Positions 1-5,785 of a stretch of DNA of 5,812 nt are shown in pieces. The notes beneath the pieces are model-generated. The model was not told the DNA's origin, did no database searches, and saw only the letters and a program-made list of their open reading frames with translations. The translations under genes were made by a program, and so were the position numbers. Position 1 is the stretch's first letter; each line of letters begins with the position of its first letter. Location: NCBI GenBank assembly GCA_003517915.1, contig DOZQ01000260.1, forward strand, positions 6,458 to 12,269. The letters are read 5' to 3'. This DNA is from Oscillospiraceae bacterium (GTDB lineage: Bacteria > Bacillota > Clostridia > Oscillospirales > Acutalibacteraceae).

Positions 1-49
1 TTGAATGGCATTCAAGAGGTCAGGAGTTCGATCCTCCTTATCTCCACCA
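1..49 (+). tRNA. tRNA-Ala(GGC), 3' part; 5' end outside the window
   Basis: Partial alanine tRNA covering canonical positions 28-76. Seen in order: anticodon stem TTGA (1-4), 7-base loop ATGGCAT (5-11) with anticodon GGC at 7-9, matching stem TCAAG (12-16), 5-base variable loop AGGTC (17-21), T stem AGGAG (22-26), T loop TTCGATC (27-33), T stem CTCCT (34-38, perfect complement), acceptor strand TATCTCC (39-45), discriminator A (46) and encoded CCA (47-49). The base at canonical position 70 is U, as expected for the G3:U70 identity pair of tRNA-Ala; position 3 itself lies outside the window. The segment is also very close to E. coli tRNA-Ala(GGC) as recalled. The D arm and the 5' acceptor strand are missing only because the window starts here. 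Confidence 0.94.
12..49. other. Probable attachment-site region in the 3' end of tRNA-Ala
   Basis: The recombinase gene abuts and enters the 3' half of the tRNA gene, the usual layout of an element integrated at a tRNA 3' end. The tRNA remains intact to its CCA, as expected if the element restores that end. No second copy of the tRNA 3' sequence is present in this window, so the exact core and the other junction cannot be fixed. The site call is inference from gene arrangement. Confidence 0.45.
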
Positions 50-1745
50 AAATGTTCTTATTGAAACCATGCCCAAAAAAATTTGAGGCATGGTTTTGAT
101 TTTGCAGGAAAGCTTTCAATGATCTAATGGATTCAGCCCAATGCGAGAAGATACTGGAAACAGGCTTTTTAGGGTGGAGTTCCGGCTCGGATGGCTTCTG
201 CCCCAAAATGAGGGCATAACTTTCATTAAATATCGGAGTCAGGGTGACGCCGGATTCGCCATTATCAACATAGATTTTTTCAAATAATCCCTGATTAAAT
301 GCCCGCTTTATATAGTCTGGCGCGGTTATATATAACTGCCCGCAATCTTCTAATAATTCAAGGGTTTCGCTTAGCTTTGTTTCTATCTCGCCCGACTGAT
401 CGCATTGCATTTGAATGCGCTGGTCGATGGCGCAGATACTCTCCGCCAATTTGCGCTGTTCTTCCTTAAATAGTTCCAGCGGAATGGCGTCGGCATAATG
501 GACTTCCAGCAGCTTGCGCTGTTGGCGGCTCATTTTGTCTTTTTCGAGTTCCATTTCGCGCCGCTCCGCTTCAAATCCTGCGGTAGTTTTGCGGATTTCG
601 GTCAACAGCCAATTTTCCAGCTTTTTCCGAAATTCCGGCTTGAAAGAAATATATCTGTATAAGTTTTCTACCTGACGCTCAATTTCTTCAATTAACAGGG
701 ATTTTTGCTTGCAGTTGGTGCGCTTGCTATGCCGCCCCGCGCAGGAAAAATAGGGATAGCGGATACCGGATCGTGACTTTGCATACTGAATAAGTAATCG
801 TTCGCCGCAGTCCCCGCAAAAGACCGTGCTTTTTAGAAAATGCGGATGCTTGCGGGTGCGTTCGCCGTTTATGCGGCTGGACAAAATATCCTGTGTCTTT
901 TGCCAGGTTTCCTCATTAACAAGCGGTTCGTGTTTGCCGGCATGATACTTCTCTTTGAACAGCACTAAACCTCTGTAATATGGATTGGTCAACACTTTGT
1001 TTAAGGCGCTTTCGGTAATGGGTTTTGACGGAATTTTCGGAGTGGCGCGTGTTGTTAGACCGCGCAAGGCCAAGTGTTCGGCCAGACTGTTAATTGTCCA
1101 ATCTCCGGTTGAATACATTTCAAAAGCTAAACGAATTAACGGGGCGCGCTCTTCATCCAAAATAACCAAACGTTCCTCCCGGCCTAATTCGTCCATGCGA
1201 CGCATATTTTTATATCCAATTGGTGCCTTGCTCACGGTGCCGCCGTTTCTAACCTTTTCACTCATGCCTTTGATAACTTCCGTTGCCAAATTACGGGAGT
1301 AAAATTCCGCGATAGAAGCCATAATACCGTGAAGCAACATACCAGATGGGGTTTCGTCAATGCTTTCGCTGGCAGAGACCAATTTGACATTATGCTCGGC
1401 GAGAACGCGCATGATATCGACATCATCGCCGCGGTTACGCGCCAAACGGTCGACTTTATGAATGATAACGTAGTCCACCGGCGTTTCGGCGATATATTTA
1501 AGCATGTCCTGCAAATCTTTGCGGTCGGCGGATTTGGCGGAAGTTCCTTTGTCGGCAAATTCCTTAACAATGATTGCGCCAAGCGAGGCGGCTTTCTTCT
1601 TGTTGGCTTCGCGCTGGGCGGGAATAGAAAAGCCCTCGTCGGCTCCGCCGCCGCGCTCGGCCTGACCGCGAGTTGATACCCTAAGATAAGATATCGCTCT
1701 TTTCGGCATAAATAGGGCGTTTGACGCCAATTCTTGATTATTCAT
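12..1745 (-). CDS. Large serine recombinase / site-specific integrase
   Basis: Cytoplasmic DNA recombinase of the resolvase/invertase superfamily, expected to integrate and excise the element through a transient phosphoserine link to DNA. An N-terminal resolvase domain spans about residues 14-165: YLRVS with predicted catalytic Ser24 and Arg22, then DRLARN (99-104) carrying further active-site arginines. A recombinase domain follows (about 175-300). A zinc ribbon has Cys310, Cys313, Cys335 and Cys345. A helical, charged segment (about 350-470) fits the coiled coil of large serine integrases. The start is ATG at 1745, set by AAGGAGGT five bases upstream; it shares ATGA with the stop of the preceding 53-residue gene. 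At 577 residues it is a normal length for the family. The last residues are odd: 11 codons are antisense to tRNA-Ala and those before them run through the terminator hairpin. Integrase function is well supported; the target site is inferred. Confidence 0.95.
   Translation of the reverse strand: MNNQELASNALFMPKRAISYLRVSTRGQAERGGGADEGFSIPAQREANKKKAASLGAIIVKEFADKGTSAKSADRKDLQDMLKYIAETPVDYVIIHKVDRLARNRGDDVDIMRVLAEHNVKLVSASESIDETPSGMLLHGIMASIAEFYSRNLATEVIKGMSEKVRNGGTVSKAPIGYKNMRRMDELGREERLVILDEERAPLIRLAFEMYSTGDWTINSLAEHLALRGLTTRATPKIPSKPITESALNKVLTNPYYRGLVLFKEKYHAGKHEPLVNEETWQKTQDILSSRINGERTRKHPHFLKSTVFCGDCGERLLIQYAKSRSGIRYPYFSCAGRHSKRTNCKQKSLLIEEIERQVENLYRYISFKPEFRKKLENWLLTEIRKTTAGFEAERREMELEKDKMSRQQRKLLEVHYADAIPLELFKEEQRKLAESICAIDQRIQMQCDQSGEIETKLSETLELLEDCGQLYITAPDYIKRAFNQGLFEKIYVDNGESGVTLTPIFNESYALILGQKPSEPELHPKKPVSSIFSHWAESIRSLKAFLQNQNHASNFFGHGFNKNILVEIRRIELLTS
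64..103 (+). terminator. Rho-independent terminator downstream of tRNA-Ala
   Basis: A perfect 10-bp stem, AAACCATGCC (64-73) with GGCATGGTTT (87-96), encloses a 13-base A-rich loop and is followed by TTTTGATTTTG-like T-rich sequence. It lies 14 bases after the tRNA CCA and would end the tRNA transcript. The stem is only moderately GC-rich. The minus side has no clear T tract, so it is probably one-directional. It lies inside the recombinase reading frame. Confidence 0.7.
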
Positions 1746-1903
1746 GGCTGACCTCCTTGCAATATATGGCTTCCATCATAACTCCGATTGAGCCGAATGG
1801 CAATTGTCGGATCGGACAAGGTTTTGGCCAGATTATTGCGCCGTCTTTGACCGGGAAGAATCTTTATATAGGCAAGCCACAGACCATCAAACATCTTCTT
1901 CAT
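1742..1903 (-). CDS. Small protein of 53 residues, function unknown
   Basis: An open frame from ATG at 1903 to TGA at 1742-1744. Its start has a good ribosome binding site (AGAGGA, five bases before ATG), and its stop overlaps the recombinase start as ATGA. It begins MKKMFDGLWLAYIK, has a basic patch GQRRRNN and ends ILQGGQP; no membrane segment or cysteine is seen. It overlaps the end of the 94-residue gene by 17 bp in another frame. It fills what would otherwise be a gap of about 140 bp before the recombinase, and both ends fit the overlapping pattern of the operon. I do not recognise the family. Its size and place next to a serine integrase would suit a recombination accessory or directionality factor, but nothing in the sequence shows that. 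An alternative in-frame start is ATG at 1894. Confidence 0.68.
   Translation of the reverse strand: MKKMFDGLWLAYIKILPGQRRRNNLAKTLSDPTIAIRLNRSYDGSHILQGGQP
1751..1758 (-). promoter_or_regulatory. Strong ribosome binding site of the recombinase
   Basis: AAGGAGGT on the minus strand, five bases before ATG at 1745, nearly perfect for the 16S anti-Shine-Dalgarno. It favours the first Met over Met13 as the start. It lies within the last codons of the 53-residue gene, so translation of that gene passes over it. Confidence 0.9.
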
Positions 1904-2171
1904 ATTCTTCCTCTATCTTGTTATTTTCCTTAACGCCTGCCTTTCTCAAGGCCATCGCCATAATCGCTCGTCCCAGCTTTTCAATATCCGGTTCTTCACG
2001 AAATACCGGACGAAGCCGCACACGGCTGGATTCGGCGGGGCGACCTCGGCATTTTAGCGATTTATCATATTCTTTCTTCACCTCATTCACAGCCCCAGTC
2101 TCCTCGCACACAGTTTGCTTCATCCTATGCCGCACGGAGCTTGACCTATGCCGTGAAGTTGAGTTGCTCAT
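1887..2171 (-). CDS. Hypothetical protein of 94 residues, charged, function unknown
   Basis: Starts at ATG 2171 with AGGA six bases upstream, overlapping the end of the replication-relaxation gene by 26 bp; a second start, Met17 at 2123, would begin just after that stop but has a poorly placed ribosome binding site. The N-terminus is Ser/Arg-rich (SNSTSRHRSSSVRHR) and may be partly untranslated. The centre (RGRP, then VFREEPDIEKLGRAIMAMAL, about residues 55-74) looks like an amphipathic helix, and the tail is acidic (KIEEEYEEDV). There is no signal peptide, membrane segment or catalytic motif. The stop is followed in another frame by the 53-residue gene. The opposite strand also has an open frame here, but it has no operon context. 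I do not recognise the family; a role as a small DNA- or protein-binding accessory factor is only a guess. Confidence 0.68.
   Translation of the reverse strand: MSNSTSRHRSSSVRHRMKQTVCEETGAVNEVKKEYDKSLKCRGRPAESSRVRLRPVFREEPDIEKLGRAIMAMALRKAGVKENNKIEEEYEEDV
1909..1914 (-). promoter_or_regulatory. Ribosome binding site of the 53-residue gene
   Basis: AGAGGA on the minus strand with five bases between GGA and ATG at 1903. It supports ATG 1903 over the in-frame ATG at 1894. It lies inside the glutamate-rich end of the 94-residue gene, where GAA/GAG codons readily create such motifs, so it is not independent proof. Confidence 0.55.
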
Positions 2172-2988
2172 CGAAAATCCTGACGTTAAAAAGTTTGCCG
2201 AATCCGCCCATTTCGCTTTTTATATGCTGTTCCAGTGAAGTTTTCCGCTTTTCATCCGGTACCAGCCAGACTACCAACGGGAACACGCCGCGCAGTTTCT
2301 GTTCCGCGCCGGAGCGATAATAATCCGCATACCGGCGGCATTTGGAAATGATTCGCACCGGCGCTTCGGTATCGCGGTCAATTTCAAAAAACCAGTGGTA
2401 AGCGTATTTATTGCTGATTGTAACGGCGTAAAGGTCAGGCTTTAATTTATCACGCCAGCAATCCGGCTCAAATTGTATTTCCTGTAAAGTCAGCGTTTTA
2501 TCTGTTTTCAGCCGCACATAAAGTTCCGCCACTGCCAAACTGTGCCGCAAAAAATTAGTCGTTGGATCATAACTGCGGCGCGGACAATATTGCGGCAGGC
2601 TCAGGCACAGAAATTTATGTCCCGCTGTGGTAAGTTTCCAAATCGCGGCGCTTGAACCCGCCCTGACGCCACCGATACGCCGTGGCAGACATGTCAATAA
2701 TCCGGCATCGCGTAACCGGCTCAACATGCGGTTTGCCGCCCGTATTCGTGCGGACTGTGTATTAGAATCGGTAAAATGCAATCGCTGGATTTGCCCTGTG
2801 GTTAAGAATCTGCATTGCTTGACTGAACAAAGAACGGTTTTTTCATGTTCGGCGATTTGCCGCGCCAGCGACAGCAGACGTTTTTGTGAAATACGGTGCA
2901 CGCCGTATAAGTCACGTTGCTTGTTGGCGGACGTTGGCCGGTGTAATAACTCCGGTGCGCCCTCGCGAAAAGTCGGGCGGGTGGTCAT
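2146..2988 (-). CDS. Replication-relaxation family protein (winged helix plus possible nuclease-like domain)
   Basis: Resembles the replication-relaxation family, plasmid and integrated-element proteins linked to replication and DNA relaxation and commonly found next to VirD4-like ATPases. Numbered from ATG 2988 (280 residues), about 55-130 looks like a winged helix-turn-helix (LTTGQIQRL, then NRMLSRLRDAGLL and IWKLTTAGHKFL). About 148-250 has a restriction-endonuclease-like pattern: LRHSLAVAELYV, KPDLYA with Pro184-Asp185, WFFEIDRDTE with Glu202, and later Lys216. The usual (D/E)XK third position is Asp (EID), so catalysis is uncertain. A GTG at 2994 extends the frame by two codons, but ATG 2988 has TGAGGT correctly spaced and makes an ATGA overlap with the ATPase stop. 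It probably binds or processes element DNA for the ATPase. Family call fairly sure; nuclease role is inference. Confidence 0.83.
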   Translation of the reverse strand: MTTRPTFREGAPELLHRPTSANKQRDLYGVHRISQKRLLSLARQIAEHEKTVLCSVKQCRFLTTGQIQRLHFTDSNTQSARIRAANRMLSRLRDAGLLTCLPRRIGGVRAGSSAAIWKLTTAGHKFLCLSLPQYCPRRSYDPTTNFLRHSLAVAELYVRLKTDKTLTLQEIQFEPDCWRDKLKPDLYAVTISNKYAYHWFFEIDRDTEAPVRIISKCRRYADYYRSGAEQKLRGVFPLVVWLVPDEKRKTSLEQHIKSEMGGFGKLFNVRIFDEQLNFTA

Positions 2989-5138
2989 GCGCACCTCACT
3001 CGCCCGATCGGCATATCAGAGATAATTTCAGTGCCTTTTTGAGGTTTCAGCAGTTCAAAAAATTCGTCTTCAACATCTTTTCGGGCTTTGCCGTAAACGG
3101 CCATAGATTTCGCCCGCAGTTCTATCGCGTCGCGGATCGGCGGCGGCGCGGGCAGAGTTTGCCCGGACAGCCATCCGGTATTTTTGCCGTGCTGCATAAA
3201 CGAGGCGTAAATCTGATAACGTGGCAAGGACATGAAATCCACCGCGTCAAGGTTCGTTGCCATTGCCGCCATACATTTGGCGTCAGTTGAATTCAGTCCA
3301 AAGACAATTTTGTTCCGCGTGTTAGCGTCCACACCCGCCCTGATCAGCGGCGGCAACTGTTCGCGATATTGGTGCGCCAGATTTAAGCCTACGCCCAAAC
3401 CGCGCGCCTGTGCCAGCGCGTCAGATAGATCGGTCGGCAAAGATAAATAATCCTGCAATTCATCTATATATACGCTTATAAGATTTCGTTGCTCGGGCGG
3501 TAATTTTGCCCGCGATAATGCCAGTGTCCACGTCATGCCGACAATTAAACTGCCGAGTAGTCGGGCGCTTTCACTGCCGATCAGCCCCTTATTTAAGGGA
3601 ACAAGCACGATCCGGCGCTTGTTAAATAAGTCTTGTAACGTAAACTTTGGATTTGCCTGGCCGAGTACGCTCCGTAAGCTGGGGCGCAATAAAAACTGCC
3701 GGATTTTATTTAAAACCGGCGCGATTTCCATGCGCCGTTCGTTGTCTTTTATGGCCTCGAATGCCGACCAGAACGGCTCTAAGCCGATTTTGTCGCTTAT
3801 CTGCGCCGTGACTTTGCGGCGGAATTTTTCATCAGTTAATAAGGACGGCAACCACAGTAGTGACGCTCCCTCACACTGTGCCAGTGTTAACAGCGCTGCC
3901 GACAATACATCCTGACTTCTGATGCCCCAGTTTTCCGAGAAAACTTCCTTAAACACCGCCAGCACCGCATCGGCAACCAAACAGGGGTTGGTGTTTTTAT
4001 TGAACGCCAGCGGATTAAACCCGACCGGGCAAGCGTCGGACGGATCAAGCACCACCACATCGCCATCGTGCTTTTCCGGAATCCGCGCGAGAATATCGTT
4101 CACAAGATCAGCTTTCGGGTCAATAACCAATACGCCGCGCCCGGCCTTGATATCGGCGAGAATCAGGTTCAAAAGAACGGTGGATTTACCTGAGCCCGTC
4201 GGCCCGATAATATGCGTGTGTTCAAGGCTGTCGTCCGGCGCAATACTGAGTTTATTACAACCGTCCGGCGAAATGGCAAACGTGCGGTCATAAAGAAAAC
4301 CCGCCGGATTTCCGTACCAACTGGGAGGCAAACACAGTTTCGGATGTAATTTAGGCGTACCGGTTAGTTCCTCATCGCCAACGGGCAACAGCAGAAAATT
4401 CGCGAGTTCCTTGACAGATAATTGCAGCGGCCAGTGCCACGGCGCGTGACCTCTTTTCACTTTTTCCGGACATTCCGCCGCCGTATAAATCCTTGCACCG
4501 ACGCTGTCCAAGATTCGCAGCGCGGCAAGCAAATTGTAAATCCGTGCGCGTGCCGCCGATATCTTTCCGGAAGCGCCGATTCTTATAATCGCCTGAAAAC
4601 CATGAGCGGCACGTTTTTCTTTCAGGTTGGCGCGGATTTCCGGCGGGGCGGACGGCGTGTTGCCGCTCAACCATTGCAACCATCCGGCGGTCGGATCAAC
4701 CGCGTCAGCCGCAACCGTTGTCGGCGCAGTCGGCGCACCAAGCACAATCTGTAAAACCGTTTCTTCATTTTCCGGCGTTTGTACCAGCGCCGCAAGCGCC
4801 GCCCGTAAAACCGCCAATGTAGTGTTAGTTTGCAAAGACAATGCCGGATGCGATACCTTAAGGCGTTTGGCCAGTGTGACATCCGCGCGTTCGTCCTCGC
4901 GGCAATTTCTAAACCGCACCGCGCCATGTGCGCCGAATATGGACTGAATTTCAGCCATATATCGCGCGTCGGTGCCGAGCAGATAGCGAAGCTTGCCGCC
5001 CGATGCCCGCGTTTCCCACACTATATTTCCAATTGGTGCCGCAGTCGCTAAATGCGTCAGGGTTTCCAACACTGATTCAAGCGAAAACGGTCGCTGCCAC
5101 GTGACCTCCGTCCAAACATAATCGCGGGTGCGCTTCAT
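2985..5138 (-). CDS. VirD4/TraG-like conjugation coupling ATPase
   Basis: A hexameric-type motor ATPase of the VirD4/TraG/TraD group, which brings substrate DNA to a type IV secretion channel. Visible motifs in 717 residues: Walker A GPTGSGKST (312-320); VLVIDPKADL (337-346), typical of this group; Walker B SVYIDELQDY (555-564); and a sensor-like NLAHQYREQL (586-595), with the TraM-recognition-type C-terminal region following. The first 300 residues begin with EVTWQRPFSLESVL and lack recognisable motifs. No hydrophobic membrane helices are seen at the N-terminus, unlike classic VirD4. Upstream is the methyltransferase stop, so an anchor cannot be restored by an earlier start. Its ATG shares ATGA with that stop, and its own stop shares ATGA with the next gene. 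Only a GC-rich, weak ribosome binding site precedes it, so it may depend on coupling. Family is certain; partner channel is unknown and absent here. Confidence 0.94.
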   Translation of the reverse strand: MKRTRDYVWTEVTWQRPFSLESVLETLTHLATAAPIGNIVWETRASGGKLRYLLGTDARYMAEIQSIFGAHGAVRFRNCREDERADVTLAKRLKVSHPALSLQTNTTLAVLRAALAALVQTPENEETVLQIVLGAPTAPTTVAADAVDPTAGWLQWLSGNTPSAPPEIRANLKEKRAAHGFQAIIRIGASGKISAARARIYNLLAALRILDSVGARIYTAAECPEKVKRGHAPWHWPLQLSVKELANFLLLPVGDEELTGTPKLHPKLCLPPSWYGNPAGFLYDRTFAISPDGCNKLSIAPDDSLEHTHIIGPTGSGKSTVLLNLILADIKAGRGVLVIDPKADLVNDILARIPEKHDGDVVVLDPSDACPVGFNPLAFNKNTNPCLVADAVLAVFKEVFSENWGIRSQDVLSAALLTLAQCEGASLLWLPSLLTDEKFRRKVTAQISDKIGLEPFWSAFEAIKDNERRMEIAPVLNKIRQFLLRPSLRSVLGQANPKFTLQDLFNKRRIVLVPLNKGLIGSESARLLGSLIVGMTWTLALSRAKLPPEQRNLISVYIDELQDYLSLPTDLSDALAQARGLGVGLNLAHQYREQLPPLIRAGVDANTRNKIVFGLNSTDAKCMAAMATNLDAVDFMSLPRYQIYASFMQHGKNTGWLSGQTLPAPPPIRDAIELRAKSMAVYGKARKDVEDEFFELLKPQKGTEIISDMPIGRVRCA
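2993..2998 (-). promoter_or_regulatory. Ribosome binding site deciding the replication-relaxation start
   Basis: TGAGGT on the minus strand with four bases before ATG at 2988. The alternative GTG start at 2994 falls inside this motif and has no comparable site of its own, so ATG 2988 is preferred. Confidence 0.7.
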
Positions 5139-5707
5139 TTCGCCCCGCTTTCGTCCCGTGCTTTTTTGGAATATTGCGGTACGGGATAATTGGGAATGAT
5201 TACATCGCTTGCGATCTCATCACCCCAAACATCCCATTTTTGATTATGTTTTCTCCGAGCAAACAGTTCCAGATACGGCCCCGGCGACACTCGCTCTATT
5301 ATTGGGTAAAGCTCTTCCGGTTTGTGACTGTGGTCTTGCAACGGTGCGAACAACCAATTCGGCTGGGCTTTGAACTGAACCGGCGCTTGACCGCGAGTTC
5401 CAAACAAAACGTGTTCGGTGCAGTTGCGGAGATAAACGCCAAGTCCAAGGCGGGGTTTAATCCATGTAAATGTGCTTTTATACTCAAAACCCCATGCTTT
5501 CAGCACGTCAAATCCGTGTTTGAGCGTGCCGTTCGTCACCCATAACCAACAATGCGCGTTTTCCTCACATAAATCCGCCACCGGCATAGCTTTGATCTGG
5601 TCAAGCGACATTAGCGGATATTTGTTAATTGCGCCGTAATTACCGCGCTGATTTATGTCCCAAGGCGGATCAGCCAGAATCGTTTTATATTTGGTTTGCT
5701 GTTTCAT
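5135..5707 (-). CDS. MT-A70 family DNA N6-adenine methyltransferase
   Basis: Predicted S-adenosylmethionine-dependent adenine methyltransferase acting on DNA. The catalytic DPPW motif is at residues 13-16 (ILADPPWDINQRG). Other family features are CWLWVTNG (53-60), TEHVLFGTRG (97-106) and HSHKPEELYPIIERVSPGPYLELFARR (126-152), the conserved C-terminal block that supports cofactor binding and the fold. At 190 residues it is a compact, complete member, as in phage and mobile-element forms. The start ATG 5707 has AAAGGAG four bases upstream. No restriction endonuclease gene lies beside it in this window, so it looks like an orphan modification enzyme, although the upstream side is not visible. 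It is the first gene seen of the overlapping operon, joined to the ATPase by ATGA. The target sequence cannot be read from the protein. Confidence 0.94.
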   Translation of the reverse strand: MKQQTKYKTILADPPWDINQRGNYGAINKYPLMSLDQIKAMPVADLCEENAHCWLWVTNGTLKHGFDVLKAWGFEYKSTFTWIKPRLGLGVYLRNCTEHVLFGTRGQAPVQFKAQPNWLFAPLQDHSHKPEELYPIIERVSPGPYLELFARRKHNQKWDVWGDEIASDVIIPNYPVPQYSKKARDESGAK

Positions 5708-5711
5708 GGTG

Positions 5712-5718
5712 CTCCTTT
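5712..5718 (-). promoter_or_regulatory. Ribosome binding site of the methyltransferase
   Basis: AAAGGAG on the minus strand, four bases before ATG 5707. It is a strong match and supports the chosen start, with no upstream in-frame alternative needed. Confidence 0.85.
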
Positions 5719-5748
5719 GCCCGACAGGGCGTTAAATTTTGCGCCACC

Positions 5749-5785
5749 ATAAAACAGCATTGACGTTATACACGCAATGTTTTAT
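5749..5785 (-). promoter_or_regulatory. Inverted repeat over a weak promoter candidate upstream of the operon
   Basis: On the plus strand ATAAAA (5749-5754) and CATTG (5758-5762) pair with CAATG (5775-5779) and TTTTAT (5780-5785), leaving a three-base bulge CAG and a 12-base loop. On the minus strand TTGCGT (5777-5772) lies 17 bases before TTTTAT (5754-5749), a weak -35/-10 pair; TATAAC (5770-5765) is a better -10 match but has no good -35. An operator for a repressor encoded outside the window is possible. Promoter status is inference. Confidence 0.28.

Noticed and set aside
1..49. tmRNA 3' end instead of a tRNA
   Set aside because: The anticodon arm with U33 and GGC, a 5-base variable loop and canonical spacing fit tRNA-Ala, not the tmRNA layout.
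1742..2171. The 94- and 53-residue frames as one gene split by a frameshift
   Set aside because: The second frame has its own start and ribosome binding site, and no clear slippery sequence is seen at the 17-bp overlap. It cannot be fully excluded without homologues.
1804..2238. Plus-strand open frame of 144 codons opposite the small genes
   Set aside because: It runs antisense to the 94-residue gene, parts of its two neighbours, has no convincing ribosome binding site or family resemblance, and lies against the direction of a tightly coupled operon.
2627..4947. Several plus-strand open frames of 72-134 codons opposite the ATPase and replication-relaxation genes
   Set aside because: They mirror strongly supported minus-strand genes, overlap one another and encode Arg/Ser/Cys-rich sequence typical of antisense frames.
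1663..5399. 12-base direct repeat TGACCGCGAGTT at 1663-1674 and 5388-5399
   Set aside because: Both copies lie in coding sequence and encode the same short peptide TRGQ in family motifs of the recombinase and methyltransferase; chance with shared codon use explains it.
5719..5730. GCCC-GACA-GGGC hairpin just before the methyltransferase ribosome binding site
   Set aside because: A 4-bp stem is too short to call a terminator or regulatory structure; it has no T tract.
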